Shown here piece by piece: positions 35,902-43,327 of a stretch of DNA of 64,000 nt. The position numbers were made by a program, and so were the translations under genes. This stretch comes from Mycobacterium kubicae. Lineage in GTDB: Bacteria > Actinomycetota > Actinomycetes > Mycobacteriales > Mycobacteriaceae. The stretch covers positions 4,340,001 to 4,404,000 of the forward strand of contig NZ_CP065047.1 of the NCBI RefSeq assembly GCF_015689175.1. Direction: 5' to 3'. Every line of letters begins with the position of its first letter. Position 1 is the first letter of the stretch. The notes below the pieces were generated by a model that saw only the letters and a program-made list of their open reading frames with translations, did not search any database and was not told the origin of the DNA.

Positions 35902-38390
35902 GCGCCGTGACGATGCCGACGGCTGCGATCGTCGCCGGCAGAGTGCACGTGTTCGCCGATCCAGCAGGAATCGACCGGCACGCTGCGTCGATCACCGTGG
36001 TGATCGATCCCGCGTTCCTCGCCGAAGCCGGCTGGGACGCGGCGCGAAAGGTGCTGTCGTTCGCACCGGAGCATCCGCTGCTGGGACGCCCGGTCTGCCG
36101 CGCGTCGGGCTGTTTGACATCCGCGCCGGCAGCGACGCGGATCTGCGCCTCGTGCCGGCGTCGGCTTGCCGAACACGGGCTCGGTGACGACGAGATCGCC
36201 TCGCTTCCGCCGCGGGGTCGCGAACGAATGGGGCGCGGGCCGGATGCTTGTGTCGTCGACGGTTGTCGACGCGAGTGGGAATCGGCGAGTTCCGGGCTGT
36301 GTCACGCCCACGCAGAACAGCTGCGCGCCTTGCCGGTTGCCGATGTCGACGAGTTCCGTGCTCACCGGCAAACCAGGCCGCTTCCGCCGTGTCCGCCGTG
36401 CGCGGTGGCCGCCTGCACTCGCCAGCGGCGCCATCCCGACGGTCTGTACTGTGAGGCGCACCAGCAGCGGCTGCGCACCGTCCGCGCACGTGACCCACAT
36501 TTAGATGAAATCGTCTGGCGGGCAACCGAACCAGCGATCGGTCGCGGCGGCGAGGTTAGTCTGCGGGGCCTGACGCCGCTGGTGGTCGCTGAATTGCTGG
36601 TGGGCTTGCAGCAGCGCTGCCGGATCAACGCGGTCAAGACCGACGAGGCCGTGCTGCGCGCGTTCTGTAACGACTTGCTGGGCCAGCAGGTGGGGTCGAT
36701 CGCCGACTATGTCATCGGTGACGGCCGGGGCCTGGAGTTCACCGGGCTGGTCAACTGCCTGATCGGTCATGCTCGGCGCGCCTTGTCGAGCCCGGAAACC
36801 GAAGTCGCCCAGGACGAATGGGACCTGGCGGTGTTTGGGCATCACGGCACGGTGTCGTTTACCGGCATCAGCCAGTCCTGGCTGCGGGAGGCCGCCAAGC
36901 GGTGGGCCGCCGATGACCTGCCGAAACGACGTGTCCGAGCCGGGCGGCGCACCAGCGCCGGCCTGGCCGTGCGCCACTACATCGGCTGCCTGGTGCGGTT
37001 GTCAGAGTCGCTGCGCATGCGCGAGGACCGCGGCGAACACCCAGCGGCGTTGGGACGCACCGATATGGAGGCGTTCCTGCACCGGCTGGCCTACCTTGAA
37101 TCGGTCGGTCAGATCAGTGGCGATGCCCGGATCCGGGCCTGCCGCGAGGTTCGTGCCGTGCTCACCCGCATCCGGGCGATGGGGCTGACGCGGCCCGGCG
37201 GCATCGCCGCCGGGCTGGGCGAGGACTTTGTGATTGGGCAGGCGGACGTGCCTGTCGAACCCGAACCGGGCGAACCCAACCGGGACCTGCCGCCGGAAAT
37301 CATGAAGCAGTTATGCGAACACCTGGATGAACTGACCTCATCAGAGATGCGCACCGCGGTCGAGTTGGCCATCGACACCGGCCGCCGTCCCGAAGAGATC
37401 TGCGAGCTGGACTTCGACTGCCTGACCCGAGACGACGACGGACAGCCCGTGCTGATCTACGACAACCATAAGGCCAACCGGCTCGCACGACGCCTGCCGA
37501 TCAGCGAGCAGACCGCCGCCGTAATACTCGCCCAGCAGCAACAAGTCCGGAACCGCTACCCAAACACTCCGATCGGCGAGCTCAAGCTGCTGCCCACCGA
37601 CCGGCGCAACCCCGGCGGACGCCGCGCGATCACCGGCTTTTCTCTCGCGTTCGCCCACCGCACCTGGGTCGACCGACTGCCGGTGCTGCGCAACGCCGAT
37701 GGTGTCGAATATGACAAGAGCAAGGTGGTGCTCTACGCCTACCGGCACAGTTACGCCCAACGCCACGCTGACGCCGGCGTCCCCATCGAGGTGTTGCGTG
37801 AGCTGATGTCGCACCGCAAACTCGACACCACCAGCTGCTACTACCGCATCGGCGAAACCCGCCGCCGTGAAGCCGTCGATCGCGTCACCGCGATGCAGTT
37901 CGACCGGCATGGCAACCGCATCTGGCGGCAAGCCCAAGCATTGTTGGACTCCGAACACGCCCGTCGCGCCGTCGGCGAGGTCGCGGTTCCATTCGGTGTC
38001 TGCGCCGAACCGTCCAACGTCAAGGCCGGCGGCGGTGCCTGTCCGTTCCGGTTCCGCTGCGCTGGATGCGACCACTTCCGCACCGACGTCTCCTATCTGC
38101 CCGACCTGCGCGCCTACCTCGACGACCTGCTGCGCACCCGGGAACGCCTGCTCGCCACCACCGACCTCGATGACTGGGCCCGCGTCGAGGCGATGCCCTC
38201 CGAGGAGGAAATCCGCCGCATCCGCCGCCTGATCGACCAGATCAGAAACGGGCTCGGCGAACTCGAACCCGAACAGCGACAACAACTTCAACAAGCCGTC
38301 ACCGTCGTGCGCCGACACCGCAGCGTCATGCTCGGCATGCCTCGCACCCGCCAAATCCTGCCCGACCTGCGCCCAGAGAGAACCCCATGA
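35898..38390 (+). CDS. tnpB: Tn554-like large tyrosine recombinase TnpB
   Basis: Second recombinase, 830 residues, longer than the roughly 630 of Tn554 TnpB. The N-terminal 200 residues hold three Cys/His-rich stretches: around CRASGCLTSAP to CASCRRR, CVVDGCRREW to LCHAHAE, and CPPCAVAACTR to LYCEAHQQ, each like a small zinc finger. Then come a SAM-like core-binding domain and the catalytic domain: Arg in DTGRRPEEICELD, YRHSYAQRHA, His in LMSHRKLDT and Tyr in TSCYYRIG. A further C-terminal Cys cluster is GACPFRFRCAGCDHF. Coupled by four-base overlaps to TnpA and TnpC. Confidence 0.9.
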   Translation: MSAVTMPTAAIVAGRVHVFADPAGIDRHAASITVVIDPAFLAEAGWDAARKVLSFAPEHPLLGRPVCRASGCLTSAPAATRICASCRRRLAEHGLGDDEIASLPPRGRERMGRGPDACVVDGCRREWESASSGLCHAHAEQLRALPVADVDEFRAHRQTRPLPPCPPCAVAACTRQRRHPDGLYCEAHQQRLRTVRARDPHLDEIVWRATEPAIGRGGEVSLRGLTPLVVAELLVGLQQRCRINAVKTDEAVLRAFCNDLLGQQVGSIADYVIGDGRGLEFTGLVNCLIGHARRALSSPETEVAQDEWDLAVFGHHGTVSFTGISQSWLREAAKRWAADDLPKRRVRAGRRTSAGLAVRHYIGCLVRLSESLRMREDRGEHPAALGRTDMEAFLHRLAYLESVGQISGDARIRACREVRAVLTRIRAMGLTRPGGIAAGLGEDFVIGQADVPVEPEPGEPNRDLPPEIMKQLCEHLDELTSSEMRTAVELAIDTGRRPEEICELDFDCLTRDDDGQPVLIYDNHKANRLARRLPISEQTAAVILAQQQQVRNRYPNTPIGELKLLPTDRRNPGGRRAITGFSLAFAHRTWVDRLPVLRNADGVEYDKSKVVLYAYRHSYAQRHADAGVPIEVLRELMSHRKLDTTSCYYRIGETRRREAVDRVTAMQFDRHGNRIWRQAQALLDSEHARRAVGEVAVPFGVCAEPSNVKAGGGACPFRFRCAGCDHFRTDVSYLPDLRAYLDDLLRTRERLLATTDLDDWARVEAMPSEEEIRRIRRLIDQIRNGLGELEPEQRQQLQQAVTVVRRHRSVMLGMPRTRQILPDLRPERTP

Positions 38391-38938
38391 CCACCAACAC
38401 CACCCATGCCCTCGACGCGATGATCGACGGACGACGAGCCGACTCCACCAGACGCCGCCAACGCGTCCTTTCCGCCCTCGAGGTCGCCATCAAAGACGGC
38501 GCAGAACTCAGCGCCACCAGCATCGCTCAACGCGCCGGAGTCGACCGCACCTTCCTATACCGCCACCGCGACCTGCTCGAACGCATCCACGCCGCTGCAA
38601 CCCAGCCACCAGACAAATCCGAGATCGGTCACCAGGTCACCCGTGCCTCACTGCAGGCCGACTTGCTCGCCGCCCAGCACCGCTGCACCCGCATGGCCGC
38701 ACGCACCCAACAACTCGAGATCCGTCTGTCTGAACTGCTCGGCGAACAAGCATGGCGCGCAAGCGGACTCGGCGCGCCAACCGACATCGAGCAACTTCAG
38801 CAACGCATCGTCACGCTCGAACAACAAATCGTCGAGCTACGGCTGCAACTCGAAGAACGCGACCAAGACCTCACCGCCGCCCGCGCCGCCAACCGCGAAC
38901 TTATGGCCCAGCTCAACCTCTCCCAGCCGACCGGCTGA
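38387..38938 (+). CDS. tnpC: TnpC-like accessory protein (DUF6262 type)
   Basis: A 183-residue protein with an N-terminal helix-turn-helix-like segment (SATSIAQRAGVDRTFLYRHR, TetR-like in pattern) followed by a long coiled coil (about 95-175, repeated LEQQIVELRLQLEERDQDL). TnpC in Tn554 influences orientation and efficiency of transposition. Starts at ATG 38387, overlapping the TnpB stop by four bases. Its coding strand is very C-rich on third positions, like TnpB. Confidence 0.82.
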   Translation: MTTNTTHALDAMIDGRRADSTRRRQRVLSALEVAIKDGAELSATSIAQRAGVDRTFLYRHRDLLERIHAAATQPPDKSEIGHQVTRASLQADLLAAQHRCTRMAARTQQLEIRLSELLGEQAWRASGLGAPTDIEQLQQRIVTLEQQIVELRLQLEERDQDLTAARAANRELMAQLNLSQPTG

Positions 38939-39053
38939 CAAATGAGTCCTTGCACCACACCTGTTGCGCACCATATTCTTCAGCAGCCAGCCGCGCGAAC
39001 TGCGGAAACACCGGGACACTACCGCGACTCAGGCCGCGAGCCCAAGAGAACCG

Positions 39054-39123
39054 TCCACACTCCGCAATCGGCAAGACCCCACCCATCACACGGTTGACCA
39101 ACCTGCCTGAGCAGTACATCTAG
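39054..39123 (+). pseudogene. IS481-family transposase, 3-prime part (split gene)
   Basis: Encodes PHSAIGKTPPITRLTNLPEQ plus YI, the conserved C-terminal tail of this transposase group, cut off from its body by the Tn554-like insert. The final codon ATC and the TAG stop extend across the IS end (39118) into the right copy of the target duplication, so the stop codon is supplied by the host site. Confidence 0.88.
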
Positions 39124-39124
39124 C
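39119..39124 (+). repeat. Right target-site duplication of the IS481-family element
   Basis: TCTAGC, identical to 33541-33546. Before insertion this stretch, with the metE stop codon, ran directly into the hairpin region at 39127. Confidence 0.85.
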
Positions 39125-39126
39125 CG

Positions 39127-39232
39127 GGCGTCGAGTGTGCGTCCACGGCCTCCAGCGAGCGGTCAGGGCGGGGGTTTCGTCGAAACGCCGCCCTGGCTAC
39201 CCAACCGAAGCCCAGGACGCACACTCGACGCC
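39127..39232. repeat. Long nested inverted repeat, probable bidirectional terminator or small repeat element
   Basis: GGCGTCGAGTGTGCGTCC (39127-39144) is the exact complement of GGACGCACACTCGACGCC (39215-39232). Inside, CAGGGCGG...GTTTCG (about 39163-39179) pairs almost perfectly with CGAAAC...CCGCCCTG (about 39181-39195), leaving a one-base loop. Before the IS inserted this lay just after metE, between it and the convergent DUF3556 gene. Confidence 0.75.
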
Positions 39233-39245
39233 AAAGCGGCCGGGC

Positions 39246-40991
39246 TCAGGTTCGGCGGGCCTCGTCACTCGACAGCACCTGCACCGGCACGTCGTCGGCC
39301 CAGGGCTGCCGGGTCACCATGTCGGCGACTTTGACCACGCCGCGCTCGAATTCGCCGGTCGCCGCGTCCACCAGACGATACTGCTGGGTCTGCTTGTGGA
39401 TCGGCTGCGCGTCGAGCATCACGATGCGCACCTCGCCGGGTTCGAAGTGACAGCGCTTCTGCAGGGCGGCGACCAACTGCTCGTTGGTCATGTGCCCGTC
39501 ACCGAAGTTCCAGCCGATCGCGGTGCTGCAGATGCGTTCTCCGTCGGTCAGGACGTACTCGTCCTCGTCGTGACCTGCCATTGCGCGGTGCGCCAGCGTG
39601 AACAGCGCACGGCCGTGAGTGTTGAAGGAGCGGAACGCATATCCCATGTACATCGGGATCTGCGCTTTCTCCTTGCTGCCGTAGAACTTCTCGAGTTGCG
39701 CGGCGGGCATGCTCGCGATCGCGACGATCCCGTTGGCGATCTTGGCGTCGGCGGACGGCTTGATGCACCACAGCGAGGTGTCCCAGTTGCCCGCGTAGTA
39801 GCGCATGCCGGGCAGGAAGGAAACCTTGCGCGGGAAGAGGTTTCCGATCGCGACGGTTCCGGCCACGACGGCGAGCAGCACGAGGGGCAGTGGTGTGGTC
39901 AAGTTACTCAGCCCGACGTTGGCTTGGCCGACGAACAGCGCCAGCACGCTGAACATCATGAACACATTCCATTCCAGCGGCACGCCCATCGGGATGGCCG
40001 ACAGGATGCCGAAGTGGAAGCACAGCATCACGAAGGCCGCGATCGCGGTGGGCCAGCCGCCGTGACTGAAGAACAACACCAGCGGCACCAATCCCTCGAT
40101 GGCCGTGCTGAAGTGCGCCAGCACCCGCGATGGCCGTCCGGGCCGCAGGTCGTCGGGGAAATGCTCGAAGAACGCCCGCTTGATGAACCGGGGTCGCAGC
40201 ACCGGGTTGTTGCTCATCATCGTGGAGATGACGAACGGGAAGTGCTTGTTGAGCTTGGAGGTGGCCGCGCCCAACCAGATCACCAGGCACACCAATTTCG
40301 CTCCGATGATCATGTCCACCCCGTAACCGGTGAACAAGAAGGCGACGGTGAACGACGCGTACACCTCACCGCGGGCGGCCAGAAAGATGACCTTGTCGCG
40401 CAGACCCAGTACCGCCAGCACCCCGAGCACCGCCCAGATCTGCCAGGCCGGCAGCACCCCGACCGTCGTCCCCAACGCCGGGACCGGGCCCGTGCCGTCG
40501 GAGAAAATGGCGATCGTCAGCAGCACCAGAAGTGCGCCGTACAGCAGCGCGTCGACCGGGGTCCGCGCGTCGCCCTGCGTCAGCGGTATCCGATTCGGCC
40601 ACGGCGGCAGCCGAATGGTCCCCGGCCGCAGCCAGTACAGGATCGAGCCCATCGGCGGGAAGAACCGGTTGTTCAGTGGCCCGAACCCGCAGCCGAGGCC
40701 AACGACCTCGAACAGCATGGTGTACAGCACCACCTTCTCGAACACGATCGGCTCGGCGTACCAGTGCGCGACGTTGGTGAAGCCGTCGATTCCCTTGGTA
40801 GTCAGCGCGATCAACCACGCGACGAGGATGTAGAGGAGGATCTTGATGACGTAGAACAGGTGCAGCAGCACCGGTGTGCCGAAGCCCACCTCCGCCCAAT
40901 GCCGGGCCATCGGGATGATCTTCTCGGCGCGGGTGCCCTTGTTCCACTCCTCGAAGTCGATCTCCGGAGTCTCCTGCTTCAGAAATCCCAT
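39246..40991 (-). CDS. DUF3556-family integral membrane protein, KstR-controlled
   Basis: A 581-residue mycobacterial membrane protein with roughly ten hydrophobic segments (for example LHLFYVIKILLYILVAWLI, LYGALLVLLTIAIFSD, MIIGAKLVCLVIWLG) and a soluble C-terminal 150 residues (from SLWCIKPSADAKIANGIVA). The N-terminus MGFLKQETPEIDFEEWNKG is typical of DUF3556. ATG 40991 is chosen; longer frames upstream would cross the operator. A perfect KstR-type palindrome lies 13-26 bases ahead of the start, linking it to cholesterol/steroid utilisation. Biochemical role unknown. Confidence 0.83.
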   Translation of the reverse strand: MGFLKQETPEIDFEEWNKGTRAEKIIPMARHWAEVGFGTPVLLHLFYVIKILLYILVAWLIALTTKGIDGFTNVAHWYAEPIVFEKVVLYTMLFEVVGLGCGFGPLNNRFFPPMGSILYWLRPGTIRLPPWPNRIPLTQGDARTPVDALLYGALLVLLTIAIFSDGTGPVPALGTTVGVLPAWQIWAVLGVLAVLGLRDKVIFLAARGEVYASFTVAFLFTGYGVDMIIGAKLVCLVIWLGAATSKLNKHFPFVISTMMSNNPVLRPRFIKRAFFEHFPDDLRPGRPSRVLAHFSTAIEGLVPLVLFFSHGGWPTAIAAFVMLCFHFGILSAIPMGVPLEWNVFMMFSVLALFVGQANVGLSNLTTPLPLVLLAVVAGTVAIGNLFPRKVSFLPGMRYYAGNWDTSLWCIKPSADAKIANGIVAIASMPAAQLEKFYGSKEKAQIPMYMGYAFRSFNTHGRALFTLAHRAMAGHDEDEYVLTDGERICSTAIGWNFGDGHMTNEQLVAALQKRCHFEPGEVRIVMLDAQPIHKQTQQYRLVDAATGEFERGVVKVADMVTRQPWADDVPVQVLSSDEARRT

Positions 40992-41003
40992 GGTTTGACA
41001 GAT

Positions 41004-41017
41004 TAGAACGTGTTCTA
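41004..41017. promoter_or_regulatory. KstR operator
   Basis: TAGAACGTGTTCTA, a perfect 14-bp palindrome fitting the KstR consensus TnnAACnnGTTnnA. It sits between the divergent DUF3556 gene and the small secreted-protein gene. KstR is the TetR-family repressor of cholesterol catabolism, relieved by a cholesterol-derived acyl-CoA. Its nearness to the DUF3556 start favours that gene as the target. Confidence 0.85.
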
Positions 41018-41114
41018 GCCGCGCGGTATGGGCATTTTTGTCAGGCGCCGCCCCCGGGGCTACCGTGAAGATCAGTCGGCGTCGTGGCCGGGTGGACGTA
41101 GGGAGATCACCATC

Positions 41115-41330
41115 GTGAACAAACTTCGATCCGGCGTTCTGGTCACGGTCACTTTGCTCATCGGCCTGGTCTTGGGCAGCGGTGTCGCGGCGGCCGACCC
41201 CCCGGCGGCAGGCGATTCCTGCACGGTGTTCCATGCAACCACCGAGGATGCCCACGGCCGGACGATGTGGTGCAACCCGACGATGACCGGTGAGCACACC
41301 TTGGTGTGGCAATACGGCGGGCCGGAATAG
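41115..41330 (+). CDS. Small secreted protein
   Basis: 71 residues. A signal peptide (NKLRSGVLVTVTLLIGLVLG) ends at a likely AAA-D type cleavage site, followed by a short mature part with two Cys (SCTVFH and MWCNPT) that could pair. GTG 41115 has GGGAG upstream. Such short secreted Cys-paired proteins are frequent in mycobacteria; function unknown. Divergent from the DUF3556 gene and perhaps influenced by the same operator. Confidence 0.65.
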   Translation: MNKLRSGVLVTVTLLIGLVLGSGVAAADPPAAGDSCTVFHATTEDAHGRTMWCNPTMTGEHTLVWQYGGPE

Positions 41331-41434
41331 CCGCCCATTTCCACGCTTTGCTGGTGTGCCGGATCCGCAGTTAAGACCGGGGCTGCTTTAACGCCATTTC
41401 TTGGCGGCGGGCGTGCGACAATATGGCCCGTAAG

Positions 41435-41574
41435 GCTATGACGACGTAGGAAGCCGGTGCAAAGCCGGCGCGGTCCCGCCACTGTATTCGGGGAGCGACC
41501 CTCATAAGCCACGGCCATTTGGCTGGAAGGCGAGGCGAGCGGCGATCCGAGAGCCAGGAGACTCGCGTCATAGC
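41435..41574 (+). promoter_or_regulatory. Cobalamin riboswitch upstream of the PPE2-like gene
   Basis: The outer P1 stem is perfect: GCTATGACG (41435-41443) with CGTCATAGC (41566-41574). Between them are the B12-box elements AGGAAGCCGGTGCAAAGCCGG and GTCCCGCCACTGT (41448-41484) and the 3-prime GAGCCAGGAGACTCG. The start codon of the PPE gene is 45 bases further on. A GGGG...CCCC hairpin in that gap could be the expression platform. Confidence 0.93.
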
Positions 41575-41619
41575 GTCCTGCTACCCCGGGGCGGTGCACC
41601 CCGAGAGAGCTAGTCCGCC

Positions 41620-43311
41620 ATGACGCTGCCTGTCGTATCGAGCGGCCCCGCCGCCACCCCTTTTTGGATCGCATCACCACCGGAAGTGCACTCAGCGTTG
41701 CTGAGCAGCGGGGCCGGTCCGGGTCCGTTGCTGGCCGCCGCGGCGGCGTGGCATTCGCTCAGCGTTGAGTATGCCGAGACCGCGCACGAATTGACCGCGG
41801 TGTTGGCCGCGGTGCAGGCCGGCACGTGGGCCGGTCCGACCGCGACGGCATACGTCGCCGCCCACACGCCGTACCTGGCGTGGCTGACCCAAGCCAGTGC
41901 TGACAGCGCGGCGATGGCCGCGCAGCAGGAGGTTACGGCCGCCGCCTACACCACTGCCCTGGCCGCGATGCCGACGCTGGCGGAGTTGGCCGCCAATCAC
42001 GCCACGCACGCGGTGTTGGTCGCGACCAACTTCTTCGGCATCAACACCATCCCCATCGCGCTCAACGAGGCCGACTATGTGCGGATGTGGATTCAGGCCG
42101 CCACCGTGATGAGCACGTATCAGGCGGTCTCGACCGCGGCCCTGGCCTCCTCGCCGCAGACCTTCCCGGCGCCGGAAATCGTGAAAGCCAATGCGCAGCA
42201 GGTCGCCGCCGCCGAGGCGACGGAGTTACCTCCCGACCGGCAGAACGAATTCCTGCAATGGCTGCAGGATCTGGGCTATCTGGACTTCTACGACAACTAC
42301 ATTCAGCCGTTGATCAATGCGCTTTCCGAGCTGCCGTATTTCCAAGCGCTGTTTTCTGGATTCGACCCCTACTTGGTGATCCTCGGTAATCCGCTGAGTT
42401 ACCTGAGTCCATTCAACATCGCCTTCGCTCTGGGCTATCCGATGGACTTCGGCACCTATGCCGCCCTGCTGTCGCAGATGTTCGCTTTCGTCGCTTTGGA
42501 TCTCACCGCGGCGTTTGCTTCGGGCGATCCTGCGACCATCGGTCTCACCATTTTGTTCACCACGGTCGAAGTCATCGGCACGGTCATCACCGACACCATT
42601 GCGCTGCTGAAGACGTTGCTCGAGCAGACCGCGGTGCTACTCACGGTGCTGGTTCCCCTGCTGACTTCCCCCCTGGTGCCATTGGCGGCCGGTGTGGTGC
42701 TGGCGCCGATCGGCATCAAGGGCCTGGCAATGCTGGCGCCCATGCCGCCAGCGCCATTCCCCGCCCCGCCGCCCGCCGCGCCGCCCCTCGTCGCCCTTGC
42801 CCCCGGTATCCCGACGACGACGGCACCGGCACCCGCTCCCGCCCCGGCGAGCGCTTCCGCACCGGCGCCCGCACCGCCCCCGCCGCCGACCGCCGCACCG
42901 CCGCCGGTCACCGGCTCCGGATTGCCGGTGGGGATGGAGAGCTTCGGCTACCTGGTCGGCGACTTGGATCTGACCGCCAAGAGCGCCGCGGGAACCGACG
43001 CCCGCAAGAAAGCACCGGAGCCCGACACTGCGGAGGTGCCGGCGGTTGCAGCGACGCCCCGCGAGCAGCCGCGAGTCGATCGGCGCCGAAAGGCCAAGGC
43101 CAACAAACTCGGTCGCGGCTACGAGTACGCAGACCTGGAGCCAGACTCGGACGACGACGGGGACCATGTTTCTTCGGGCTTCGTCGGCGTCTCGCGAAAG
43201 ACTGGCACCGCGTCGGGCCTGAAGACATTGACCGGCAACGGGTTCGACGACGGACCCCACATGCCGATGATGCCGAGCACCTGGGACGCCGATCCGCCCG
43301 AAACCCGTTGA
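41620..43311 (+). CDS. PPE2: PPE-family protein, PPE2-like
   Basis: 563-residue PPE protein. The PPE domain (about 12-185) starts PFWIASPPEVHSALLSSG and contains the AGTWAGPTA (WxG-like) turn; it ends with WIQAATVMSTYQAVSTAA. A hydrophobic middle part (about 230-360) is followed by a Pro/Ala-rich linker and a conserved C-terminal block (SFGYLVGDLDLTAKSA, then a basic DRRRKAKANKLGRGYEY). That basic stretch matches the place of the nuclear-localisation signal reported for M. tuberculosis PPE2. M. tuberculosis PPE2 likewise lies behind a B12 riboswitch, but with cobalamin genes; here no cob gene follows. A role in cobalt or B12 acquisition is inferred. Confidence 0.88.
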   Translation: MTLPVVSSGPAATPFWIASPPEVHSALLSSGAGPGPLLAAAAAWHSLSVEYAETAHELTAVLAAVQAGTWAGPTATAYVAAHTPYLAWLTQASADSAAMAAQQEVTAAAYTTALAAMPTLAELAANHATHAVLVATNFFGINTIPIALNEADYVRMWIQAATVMSTYQAVSTAALASSPQTFPAPEIVKANAQQVAAAEATELPPDRQNEFLQWLQDLGYLDFYDNYIQPLINALSELPYFQALFSGFDPYLVILGNPLSYLSPFNIAFALGYPMDFGTYAALLSQMFAFVALDLTAAFASGDPATIGLTILFTTVEVIGTVITDTIALLKTLLEQTAVLLTVLVPLLTSPLVPLAAGVVLAPIGIKGLAMLAPMPPAPFPAPPPAAPPLVALAPGIPTTTAPAPAPAPASASAPAPAPPPPPTAAPPPVTGSGLPVGMESFGYLVGDLDLTAKSAAGTDARKKAPEPDTAEVPAVAATPREQPRVDRRRKAKANKLGRGYEYADLEPDSDDDGDHVSSGFVGVSRKTGTASGLKTLTGNGFDDGPHMPMMPSTWDADPPETR

Positions 43312-43327
43312 CTCACCGTATCTTCCC

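Larger units (their letters stand above)
34592..39053 (+). mobile_element. Tn554-like transposon (tnpA-tnpB-tnpC) nested in the IS
   Basis: A 4462-base segment whose removal restores a continuous 330-codon transposase frame (923 plus 70 bases). ACCG stands at both junctions (34588-34591 and 39050-39053). It carries two tyrosine recombinases and a small DUF6262/TnpC-like protein in a four-base-overlap operon, the Tn554 plan. There are no long terminal inverted repeats and no cargo gene. It is complete in gene content, so could be active. Confidence 0.87.
33547..39118 (+). mobile_element. IS481-family insertion sequence carrying a nested transposon
   Basis: Terminal inverted repeats: plus strand from 33547 (TGTAGTGCCCAGGGTCGTTG) against the complement of the right end from 39118 (TGTACTGCTCAGGCAGGTTG), 18 of 25 bases matching over the outer 25. 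Flanked by the perfect direct repeat TCTAGC. Contains one DDE transposase gene, split by a Tn554-like element (34592-39053). Without that insert the IS would be about 1.1 kb, normal for the family. Confidence 0.9.

Noticed and set aside
35898..38390. TnpB as a phage integrase marking a prophage
   Set aside because: No phage structural or replication genes are present and the exact excision product is an IS transposase gene.
34592..39053. The recombinase trio as a RIT (recombinase in trio) element
   Set aside because: Only two of the three proteins are tyrosine recombinases; the third is a coiled-coil TnpC-like protein, which fits Tn554 rather than RIT.
39135..41006. A 623-codon plus-strand open frame
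   Set aside because: It is antisense to the DUF3556 gene, rich in His, Arg and Gln without motifs, as expected for a shadow frame in GC-rich DNA.
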